NCBI RefSeq assembly: GCF_028554725.1
Contig: NC_071671.1
Coordinates: 7,244,001 to 7,308,000 of the forward strand
Origin: Zeugodacus cucurbitae
Lineage: Eukaryota; Arthropoda; Insecta; Diptera; Tephritidae
DNA: 64,000 nt
Direction: 5' to 3'
Part shown: positions 55,701-64,000 of the stretch, piece after piece
Numbering within the stretch: position 1 is the stretch's first letter
Layout: each line of letters begins with the position of its first letter
Program-made: the position numbers and the translations under genes
Notes under the pieces: model-generated
Databases searched by the model: none
Seen by the model: only the letters and a program-made list of their open reading frames with translations
What the model was told of the DNA's origin: nothing

Positions 55701-58700
55701 TGGCTGTGACTTGTTTTCAGATCTCGGCACGTGACTCTCTGAGCAGATACACGCACGCACGTATGCATAAATTCTGACGTACTTAGATATGCATTTTCTA
55801 GACAGACAGACAACTCGTAAGCGAAAATGAGAGATGATTTGTGAGCTTGGAAAAGTGAAAAATGATTCCATCTCATAATTAAAAAAAAAAAACAAGGAAA
55901 TTCCTTTGGGATTTGACAACCAGACACCGAAAAACGCAGTACAACACTGTTGATGAATGTTTTGCTTTGAAGTTTTTTTGCAGTTAAAATACGGATAAAT
56001 ATTAGAAAATTAAATTTTGTGTGAATAATCAAATTTTCGAAGCAATTTAGTAATTTATCGTTCAAAAAATAACGGGAATTTTCGTTTTTTTAATATTTAT
56101 TCATTTGTTTTCATTATTGTTGTCGCCTTCAAAGTAGTGACAATTCGATATTATGCACTTATGCCAGCGCTTCTTCCAATCGTCGAAACATTTCTCAAAC
56201 TCGGTTTTTTTAAATTTCACAATTCCCGTTAATTTTTGAACACACCACGTATGTTGTTAAGTAATATGAGAAAAAAAATATTTTTGTTTAACTAACCTGT
56301 ACGCGTGCCTCTGTTAGCTCTATTTTCATAGCGATCTCTTCGCGCGTATAAATATCAGGATAATGTGTCTCTTGGAAAATCTTTTCTAGTTCCTTGAGTT
56401 GTTTGGACGTAAATGTCGTTCGAACCCGTCGTTGTTTTTGTTTATCTTTGTAAAATGGTATGGGATTGTAGCTGCTCGTAGACCAATCTGCAAGACGACG
56501 AAAGTATATTCGTATGAAATAATTTGAAATAAATTAGAATTGTCGTATTACTAATAAAAAAAAGAGGAAAAATAAAAGATTTATGCAGACTTTTTCCCCC
56601 TAAAGCCTGCAATGCGAATCGAATAACCAACTGTCATCTATATTAAATGCGATAGTATAAAACGTATCTTCCACTATTAATTTCAACTGGATAATTCATT
56701 AAATTTCCTTTTTGTCAAGAAAGTAAAACTCAAACATTCTCTACATTTAACAAACATTCTCTGAACGTGGTAACTGGTCAAGGACGATTAAAAAAAGTGA
56801 AATAAATGTTAAGTTCGACATCATAAATAATTTCTGTATCGAGTAGATAACAGCAGCCAGTCACCAGCACTTGCGCAGTCGCCAGATTCTTATGGCCTAA
56901 GGTGAATTGCAAGATGTCTACCGACCTCTTCGCCCTTAGCAAAGTTCACTCCTCCTTAGTCATAGGGATTCTAACACTATTTACCTGATGCTAGCTGTAG
57001 AAGCTGCCTGGAGGAGGCAGGATCTTCCTGAAATCATCTCACCACTTTCTTCTGGAATGTACTGCCTTTGCGAAGTAAAGATTTCTCAGATCTCACTTTT
57101 ACGAACAACCACGCGAAATAGCGGATATAGTAGTCAAAAATCTCTGCAGATCTGAAGTAGGGTTAGGTCGCTTTGCCGAACCTTAATAGCTAACCAAGGG
57201 GTCGATCTTGACTTCACAAAGGACTATCTCTCCAAGTCTACATGTGTTTCGGCGTAAAAAAACCTCGGCCATAAAACCTAACCTAATCTAGATGTATATC
57301 CTTTTGTCAAATGCATAAAACGGGCAATGACATTAAGAATAGCACAATTTCCGAAGGCAAATAGTTATTCTTTTTATTAGAAATTTAAATTTTTTACCTA
57401 CAATACTTTGTCTAGACAAAGTGGAGTTTTGGCTCAAATATGTTTTATTCTCCGTATGCCAGGAAATTGAGAAAAATAGGTAATAACAAATTCTAAAAAA
57501 TAGAAGATGAAATCTACATATAAATTTACCGACTCGCACTTGATGACTCCATATCAATTGTCCCTCGCAATATTCATAAGTCATGAGCCTAATTGATAAA
57601 TCAAGAAACCCGCGTTGATTTCAAACACTTCAAAAAGTAAACAAAAACTAATTAGTAAACTTTTAAACGGTAAACTTATACGTTTTTTTATCAAACTGAT
57701 TACGTCTACAAAAATCTGTTATTCAGGTAGGATTCTCCTGTTTGCAAATAGCTGATAAATATAAAAATTCAAGAGTTGAAAGCAATTTTCTACGTTATCT
57801 GTAAAGTAACACTTGTTGGCTCAATGCTTTGAAGCTTGGCATTTGAAGTACCCCAGTCAAATAATTATATGTGCATTTCTGCTTTTGTTTATATTTCTTA
57901 TTCACTGTTATTTTTTGGATTTCGGTAAATGTGAAATAAAAGTTGATATGTTACCGTTACTATGCAACGAAAATTGTTTCATACTTTTCTTGTTCGTTGT
58001 ACAGTTACATTAAGAATGTGCTTGTGAATTGGGTATTGCATAGTAAATATTTATATGTGTAAAATCAGTTTAGCGGATCTTTCTTACAGATAGTGTCGCT
58101 AAATTTTTTTTGCTAAAATTTGATTTCAAAATTATTGTAGGTGCATTAACTTAATGAATTATTAAAAATTTGATTACAGCGACTTGATAAGCAGCGATCA
58201 AAGATGGATGTGTTAAGACAGAAAATCGCAATAAATATAATTTTTCCAATTATACATAAAAATCAGTTTCAGAAACACACCTCCGTGGCACCTAAACCAA
58301 CGCTAAAGATAGACACAATAAAGCACATTTGAGGTTTGCAAATAAATACCAATTCTGTGCCGATGAGTGTTAGAATACAGTCTTTAGTGACGAAAAAAAA
58401 GTAAATTTAGTCGGCCAAGGTCATTGCAAGAAATATTGGAGAGATTCGCACGAGGAACGACGGTCCTACTACAGATGTTTTGGGAGCCTTGATTTCATGG
58501 GCTGCATTTTGCTGCTGCGGAAAGCTATCTACATGTTTTATATTCACTCAAATGAATGCTAATATCAATGTAGATCTTTTGGGCAGCGAGTTAATAAAAT
58601 TTGCTGGCGATATTCATGGCATATAACTAGACATATCGAAAGGATAACGCTTCAATCCACACTAAGAACATCTTTAACGACCGGAAAATTCCGGTATTAC

Positions 58701-59658
58701 AATGTGCAGCATTGAGTTCGAACCTAAATTCTATTGAGGATCTCTGGGGGAACCTCTCTGCTCTTGTTTTCCAAAACGGAAAGCAGTTTGAGACAGTACG
58801 TCATCTTAAATTAGCCATAAAGCAAGAATTTGCCAATATTTACATAACTTTTCTACAGTCAGTAGTTAATTCTCTGATTAAGCGGCTTAATTTAGTTTTA
58901 AAATATAAGGACAATTCTACTGACTATTAAAATAAACATTTCTTTCAGTTAAACTCAAATGTATAGGCTTTAGTGGTAAATATAGTAAAATGCACATATA
59001 AATATTTACTATTAGCCTAAACTTCAATTCTGTTTTATAGTCTAAAAAATATTTTGAAATTTGTTAATTTTTTTTTTTTTTTTTTTTTTTATATCGTATA
59101 CATTAATAATAACAAACCAGCATACTCAGAAATATTTTGCAATTTTGTAATCTTTAACTTAACCGGGTAAACTCTTTACACAATAAAGCTTTTGCTATGG
59201 CATCCGTCGGCATAAACCCAGAAAAATGTCAGTATATACCCTGGTCCGTAGAAATTGTGTATCCTTTTCGCTTTCACTAAACACTTCTGTTAACTTTTGT
59301 GTCTTTTTCGAAACTTTCCACCAAAAACTCACTCACCTAAACCACGCTCATAATCATCAGAATTATAGCCGAAATATAGTAACGAACCACTAATTTCCGA
59401 TTTGGAACTCGCGCTTGTGTCATGTTTAGGCGGCGCCGCTGTACGATATTTCTCACTCTTCGGATGGCACAAAGTTGTCGGACAGTCTGTAATTTTATTA
59501 TTTTCAATAGAGATTCTATCAAAAGATCGCAAATAATTTTCCGTATTCAAAAAGAAATTCGTCTGCGGGTTCATTTTATTTTCAAAACCACTACTATTGT
59601 ATTTCACAAACATTTGGATGCCACTTATTAATTTATGAAATATACACGCTCGTTTCAT
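52710..59658 (-). CDS. Phdp: paired-class homeodomain protein, Phox2-like (probably PHDP), three exons
   Basis: Nuclear DNA-binding transcription factor. The exons on the minus strand are 59658-59337, 56487-56297 and 52907-52710, with phases 1 and 0, giving 236 aa. The homeodomain spans exons 2 and 3: KQRRVRTTFTSKQLKELEKI, then HYPDIYTREEIAMKIELTEA, then RVQ|VWFQNRRAKFRKQERQ. The intron between VQ and VW is the usual one in paired-like homeobox genes. The residues are closest, from memory, to vertebrate Phox2a/b, and the QVWFQNRR recognition helix has glutamine at position 50. No paired domain is present. The N-terminal part is unconserved and the start could be M1 or M29 (MNPQTNFFLN); the protein then has 236 or 208 aa. 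Adjacency to ken agrees with Drosophila PHDP and ken both mapping to 60A, from memory. Both introns are filled with transposon debris. Confidence 0.85.
53231..53371 (+). pseudogene. degenerate fragment of the ken last exon
   Basis: Two blocks align with ken coding sequence in the same orientation. 53231-53286 matches about 46971-47024, sharing AAGGACTACTAGGCAGC and GAGGTATTGCCGAAAAATCG. 53288-53371 matches about 47063-47152, sharing CGACGCCGC, ACACATCTC, GGCAAACGACA, AGAATCCTGCCATAA and CCAATCTACAAT. About 39 bp of ken between the blocks are missing. The ken codon pair GAG GAA is GAG TAA here and there are further indels, so it is not coding. Similarity to the left and right is weak; CATTCGGCGAAGAAAA at about 53379 may reflect another ken piece near 46913. 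Confidence 0.75.
53772..54142 (+). mobile_element. deleted mariner-like element M4
   Basis: The plus-strand frame remnant MMPQPPYSSDMAPCDFFLFS, then RIKRALKGRLLTSI, is the mariner-type C-terminal catalytic block. It ends TTCCCGTTATTTTTTGAACA. The left end is diverged (ATGTTAAAAAAATGACGGTA). Confidence 0.75.
54355..55230 (+). mobile_element. non-LTR retrotransposon fragment (reverse transcriptase C-terminal part)
   Basis: Broken plus-strand frames: LQLLAYTDDIDIIG-like sequence (read VQLLAYTDDIDIIGNNTRAV, the RT catalytic block with YTDD in place of YADD) and MGLVVNEDKTKY. After a frameshift near 54600 the frame continues FVYLGTSFNSNNNVSLEIQR and IILVLLYGAEAWTMSTSDET. After another near 54940 it reads KRQRLRWLGHVVRMDESAPA and GRGRPPLRWKDQVERDLASL. 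This order is typical of RTE-like LINEs, though I cannot fix the clade. It lies in Phdp intron 2, antisense to the gene. Confidence 0.75.
56058..56247 (-). mobile_element. short mariner-like derivative M5 (190 bp)
   Basis: The left end CGTTCAAAAAATAACGGGAA and the right end TTCCCGTTAATTTTTGAACA enclose only a stub with GCGCTTCTTCCAATCGTCGA, the antisense of the last transposase codons. The most reduced of the five copies. It ends 50 bp from the Phdp exon 2 donor. Confidence 0.75.
56870..57290 (+). mobile_element. non-LTR retrotransposon 3' fragment
   Basis: Broken frames give CRSCLEEAGSS, then SHHFLLECTAFAK and REIADIVVKNL, the zinc-finger-like CxxC...H...C tail found at the end of RNase H-type LINE ORF2 proteins. 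It is similar in kind to the relic in the alpha-catulin intron but not the same copy. Heavily decayed. Confidence 0.55.
58340..58930 (+). mobile_element. Tc3-like transposase relic
   Basis: The plus-strand remnant begins near FSDEKKVNLVGQGHCKKYWR (catalytic aspartate block after a frameshift) and ends, in the frame 58712-58930, with LNSIEDLWGNLSALVFQNGK and VNSLIKRLNLVLKYKDNSTDY-like sequence. NSIEDLWG corresponds to the NPIENLWG motif of Tc1/Tc3 transposases that carries the third acidic residue. Several stops and frameshifts; inactive. Confidence 0.7.
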
Positions 59659-60785
59659 TGATTAATTATTTATTAATATAGTAAACATTTATGATATAAA
59701 CACACATGTAGTTGTTGTTGTTTATGTTTATTTATTAATATTATTGACATTTTTTATTATTGTTTTCCGCAATAAATAAAAAATAATAATCACTAGCGTA
59801 AGATCATTTATGAAAATATGATAAAGTGCTTTGTGTCTAAATGGATACAAAATATTATTAGCCAACTTGTATACGTGGAAGTAGTTAAACAATTACTGTG
59901 ATGTATAATAAAAGTGAAGCTGTGATAACGCTACACATACAAATACACTAACAAATAAAACACATTTGTGGGTGTTAACGAATTTAGCCACGAAAATAGG
60001 GGTGAAAGTTGAATATCGTCCTTGTGCGCTACAACAAGTCGTGTGAGACTAAGGAAAATGTGCGGATTTACTCGTATATGATAAAAAGCGATTTATAAAA
60101 AACGCGAACTCTATATTTTTATCATTTGCAACGCTTACTGTGCTTCTTGTTTCTAATTAATTTGAACAAATCCAAACGGATAAATGATTTTTGAAGAGTT
60201 TCTATTAGTATGCCATAGTGTGAACTCCCTCTATATATGTATGTAGGGCACTATGCGATCATATATGCCTAATAAAATACATTTTATCTATATTTTATGG
60301 GAGGCGCTACTTGTTATTGCATTACGCACACAGTCCAGCCACTGGTATCAAACATACGACGCAATACATACATACAAGCGTACATATGTACAAATTCATA
60401 GCTTCCGTATCGTTATATCTACATTTATTACCATCACAAATTAAATCCTACCTTTTTTGTACTCTTACTACCACGAAAAAGTCACAAATACCACCGACAA
60501 ACCAATGTTAAATATGCTTCATTAAACATTGTTTACATACAAGTGTTTGTGTATACATTATCGGGGGAAGTCTGTGTTTGCTGTTAATTAAGGAACAAAG
60601 GATAATCACAGTGTTGTAGTACAATAAATATGGAGAAAAAAAAAATGGAAAGTCACAAACATGCAAGCATAGCACATATTTATGTATGTGTGTTGGTGAG
60701 AGTGTAGGTATGTATGCATGGAAATACATTTAAAAATTTTGAGATAGTTCCTTATTTCACTATTAAATATACACATATGTATGTA
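59659..60785. promoter_or_regulatory. 5' flank of Phdp
   Basis: AT-rich region upstream of the Phdp start, part of the 2.7 kb between Phdp (-) and Nup214 (+). No gene or clear core promoter. Microsatellite words near 60230 and 60670-60720. Confidence 0.35.
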
Positions 60786-61601
60786 TTAGAGCTCTTTGTA
60801 TTCGCCTAATCGACTAACCGAATTAACCGAATAGGGAATTATTCGAATAATAATATTCGGTTTGTACTATTCGGATAGTCGTCAGTCATCGACTATTCGA
60901 TTAACCGCTCATTTTCGACTATTCGGTTAACCGTTCGTTGTCGACTATTCGAATAGTGCAAGTTCATTAATTTTCTTATTTTTATTGAAAAAAGTGAAAC
61001 ATTAAAACTAACACATGCAAAATTAAAATATGACTGATACAACACTGCGTGGTATGTTTCTTCAGTTCGCTATTCTATACCCCTACCCACTTGCTGCCGA
61101 ATTTTTTCGGTTTTTTGCGGCATATGCCTAGTACTGCAGTAACCGGTTACTTTTTGGAACCGGTTTTTTTTGGGACACACTCGTGGCAGTGTGGGCGGTC
61201 GGTGGGTGGGGCTTTTGGGCGTTTTGGGGCAAAACCTTGACGAGTGGGTAGTTGGTTTTCTGTAAAGAACCGGTTTTATGGGTCGGTCAGTGGTCGGTTT
61301 TGCTCGTGCCCTTCTTCCCTGAACACTTCTCAACCGATTTATACCGCACATTGTATATGTATATCTGGAAAATACGGACATATATCTGGTTTTGGCCTTA
61401 GCAAAAATCGCTGTTTTTTTCATTTATTCGAATAGTGATAGTATAACTTTTCGAATAACCGCAGTAGAACGACTATTCGAATAGTCGGAACATTGCGACT
61501 AACCGAATAGTGCTAACCGGTTAATATTCGTACGAACGGTTACAAACCGGATATTCGAATAATCGGTTTTCAGGTTAATCGAATAATTTTAAGAGCCCTA
61601 G
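60786..61601. mobile_element. TTCGAATA-rich inverted-repeat element, copy 3 (inverted, 816 bp)
   Basis: Begins TTAGAGCTCTTTGTATTCGC and ends TAATTTTAAGAGCCCTA, so it lies in the opposite orientation to copies 1 and 2. It is longer because the middle (about 61030-61410) carries an unrelated segment with ACCGGTTAC, GGAACCGGTTTTT and GGTGGGTGGGGC words. The outer parts repeat ATTCGAATAGTC and GGTTAACCG. No coding capacity. Confidence 0.75.
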
Positions 61602-62394
61602 TATGTATGCATATAATTTGATTATGTTTTCTTAAAAAATAATATATATTTAAGAAAAATAGCAATCAACGTAGCAACATATTATATACATAATATAAAT
61701 GTCGTCATTAGTGTTTAATAATGTAAATATGTTTGTACATTAATCACCTATCAATGAGCATGTATGTATATAATATGCACATCCGGACCACTCTCCGGTT
61801 GCGGAGGCTCTGTCGGTGACAAATTTACATATATACATACATACATACACTGCAATTATTTGCCTGCTTTTATTTGCATCAGTTTTATGATATCGATGTA
61901 TTGTTATCGATTAAGTAGACGTGCAGGCCGTGTTAAAATAATAGAGATTACGATCTGAAAGTAATTAGAAGAAGTATACATTAATTCTATTTTGTTGCGC
62001 TATATTTATTATATTATTTTTAATACATTAATGTAAATATTTTCATTTTTTATCGCAATTAACAAATGCATAATTATCGATAACCTCGATAAGTAAAGAG
62101 AATTTTTTACAAAACGAAAAATAAATAAAATCAGCTGCTCAATGGCTAACAATTCCAATTCGACATGGTACCACCCTACACTTTGGCATTTCTCGTATAT
62201 GTGCATACAGCTGTGTCTAATGTTTTGCGAAACAACAGAAAAATCATATTAAGTGGCAACATTGTCGTATTGTCATTTTATGGATTGCGCGAAATGTGTT
62301 GAGTAGCCGCAATTATTCGATTTATACAATTTTGTGAGATTTAACAAATTTTTAATATTTCTGCTATTGTTTGTGCTTGAATAAATAATTAAAA
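61602..62394 (+). promoter_or_regulatory. Nup214: 5' flank of Nup214
   Basis: AT-rich, no gene. The last 120 bp before the ATG (from about 62275) are probably the promoter and 5' UTR; GTGTTGAGTAGCCGCAATTA is the least AT-rich part. No TATA box is placed. Confidence 0.35.
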
Positions 62395-64000
62395 ATGGCG
62401 CAACAATGTCCTGGCTCAGTGGATGTGACCGTAAGTATTTAACATATGGATTTCAATGTATAGTTCAAATGTTTGCAATTGACACCCCTCCTCATTTGTT
62501 TCCAAATTTTATTTCTAAAACAAATTAGGATATACAATTTAAGTTACAAAGTAAACATAAAATTTTTGGTGGAAATACAAAATTACGTGATCACGTTAAC
62601 TTATTGGCATGTGCTAGCAATCATGGTCTACTATTTGTCGGCAATCCAAATGCACCTGAATTAAAGGGTAAGTACGCTAATGTTTTATATTTTTTTTTAA
62701 TATATACATAAATGCTTTTCTCATTTAGCATTTATTCTGCCCGATATTATATATGCCAAGTCAAAAGCGCAGCCTGTGCACTTAAGGACCACAAAACTAC
62801 CAAATGCCGCCAATTCAATTGCATGCAATGCCGATGGATCTATGTTGGCGGTGAATTATACACTGCAAGGTTATGGCGTTTTGGATATTTATCATGTGCC
62901 ATCATTTGCGACTACTGTAGGTTGATTATTACATATATGTGAAATTTCGTATATAACTTATTACTTTCATTGCAGGATGTAAAGATATTATATAGCATAC
63001 GTTTGCCCGATCAAAATGTATATGCTCTACATATTTTATGGAACCCTGTATTATCGAATATAATAGGTGTTATACTTAGCAATGGTAATTTTGCATTGTA
63101 TACACTTAAAGATGGTGAAGCAATGGAAATGCGTTCATTGCAAAATCAGCAAGTACAATCTGGTTGTTGGTCGCCAAAAGGTAAACAACTAGTTTTCGGA
63201 CATCCAAATGGAAAATTGCAACAGTTTAAACCAGATCTTACACTTGCTAAAAGTATAATTTGTCCACCCAATATACATCCCGGACCATTCGATACCATAG
63301 CGTTACATTGGTTGTCCACATTTCAGTTTGTTGCTAGTTTTTTGCAACATGGCGAGGAGTCTATGCCTAATATGTATATCATAAATGCACCGAAAGGTGG
63401 CACACCTACGTATATAAATTACAATGATGTATGCTATAGCGGTTCGGAACCAAGAAAACAACAAGTTACATTCATGCATATTGCACAATGGAATCTATTG
63501 CTAGTTACATCTGCAAATGGTGTTGAAATCGGACTATTGGGCACCAAAGAAACTAATGATCAACCACAATGGGTACATTATATGTTGTTAGATGAGGCGC
63601 GCATTGAAATGCCACTCACTGAAGCTAGCGATGAAACATATCCCATTGGCTTGGCGCTGGATATTTCACCAACACATGAGTTAATAGTGGGCGAAAAAAA
63701 GTTGCCTTCCATGCCAGTCATTCATGTACTTTCAACACATGGACATTTGCTTTGTTTTAACTTTTTGAATTTGTCCCCAAATGTCGTTAATATTTGCTCG
63801 CCACCAGCACCAATTCAATATGCATTGGATAAATTTAGTGTTTTGAATGAAAGCAGTTTAGTGGATTCAGATGCGCCACAGAAGGTAGTGTTAAATTTAT
63901 CTTGCAACTGTTTTTTTATTATATGTAATTTTTGTTAATGTTCATACTAGGTTGAGCAAGAAAAGTTGACTTTACCAACAATTGAAGCCCCTCCACCACC
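62395..64000 (+). CDS. Nup214: nucleoporin Nup214, N-terminal beta-propeller (3' partial)
   Basis: Cytoplasmic-face nuclear pore protein that, with Nup88, supports mRNA export (DDX19/Dbp5 binding) and CRM1-dependent export. Exons seen are 62395-62430, 62529-62667, 62729-62916, 62976-63884 and 63951-64000, the last running off the window. Junctions are GT-AG and phases 0, 1, 0, 0 agree. About 440 residues are visible, all in the N-terminal seven-bladed propeller and its exit. It starts MAQQCPGSVDVT, then DIQFKLQSKHKIFG (human DFQFRALKKVRIF, from memory). Further family blocks are HILWNPVLSNIIGVILSNGN, SGCWSPKGKQLVFGHPNGKL, the EARIEMPLTEASDETYPIGL insertion and VIHVLSTHGHLLCFNF. Proline-rich linker sequence (EAPPPP) begins at the edge. 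The FG-repeat part lies beyond the window. The start is supported by the short first exon and good phase agreement. Confidence 0.92.

Larger units (their letters stand above)
52908..56296. other. Phdp: Phdp intron 2 (3.4 kb) with ken fragment, mariner and LINE relics
   Basis: Phase-0 intron inside the homeobox. It contains a degenerate ken fragment (53231-53371), a mariner-like remnant (53772-54142), a reverse transcriptase fragment (54355-55230) and a short mariner-like end pair (56058-56247). Confidence 0.8.
56488..59336. other. Phdp: Phdp intron 1 (2.85 kb) with LINE and Tc3-like relics
   Basis: Phase-1 intron, GTGAGTGA to TCTTGCAG on the minus strand. It contains a LINE 3' fragment (56870-57290), a Tc3-like relic (58340-58930) and a poly-T run of about 24 bases near 59067-59090. 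Confidence 0.75.

Noticed and set aside
59067..59090. Poly-T run considered as a LINE/SINE poly(A) tail on the minus strand
   Set aside because: No adjacent retroelement body or target duplication could be seen.

Overview
The window is nuclear DNA of a higher fly. The proteins match Drosophila gene families closely, introns use GT-AG junctions, intergenic DNA is very AT-rich with ATGTATGT/TACATA and CAA-triplet tracts, and Tc1/mariner, pogo, piggyBac-type and non-LTR relics are abundant. A tephritid fruit fly (Bactrocera, Zeugodacus or Ceratitis type) is my best guess, by inference only. From memory, several of the genes (betaTub56D, Alas, ken, PHDP, Nup214) lie on Drosophila chromosome arm 2R, which would make this a Muller element C segment.

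Layout. 1-502: last exon of an unrecognised coiled-coil-like gene (+). 1579-4488: beta-1 tubulin in two exons (+), complete at 447 aa. 5893-12122: a six-exon DEAH-box helicase of the DHX35 type (-), 681 aa. Its second intron contains a complete single-exon gene on the same strand for ceramide phosphoethanolamine synthase (9378-10490). 12123-18141: repeat-rich gap with a damaged, duplicated Tc1/mariner element, a (GGAC)n repeat and a TIR element. 18142-23083: alpha-catulin (-), six exons, 792 aa, with a LINE relic and a minisatellite in its introns. 24702-27067: 5-aminolevulinate synthase (+), two exons, 550 aa, head-to-head with alpha-catulin. 27068-32600: gene-free, with two TTCGAATA-rich inverted-repeat elements, a mariner relic and a satellite of about 125 bp. 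About 33100-47631: ken (ken and barbie), a BTB/C2H2 repressor (+), with a first intron of 9.7 kb. 48200-52700: transposon cluster. 52710-59658: a Phox2-like paired-class homeobox gene, probably Phdp (-), with TE-laden introns. 62395-64000: the beta-propeller part of Nup214 (+), running off the end.

The genes are independent eukaryotic transcription units, not an operon. They cover cytoskeleton (tubulin, alpha-catulin), RNA processing (DHX35), sphingolipid synthesis (Cpes), haem synthesis (Alas), transcription control (Ken, Phdp) and nuclear transport (Nup214).

The most notable non-genic structures are: a degenerate copy of part of the ken last exon inside the Phdp intron (53231-53371); an inverted repeat bracketing DHX35 exon 1; a three-copy palindromic TTCGAATA element family; five deleted copies of one mariner family between 29.7 and 56.3 kb; a Tc1-like element with about 230-bp TIRs; and a 714-bp MITE with perfect TTAA target duplications. 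I found no CRISPR array and no rRNA or tRNA gene, and nothing that I would call a new multi-gene system.
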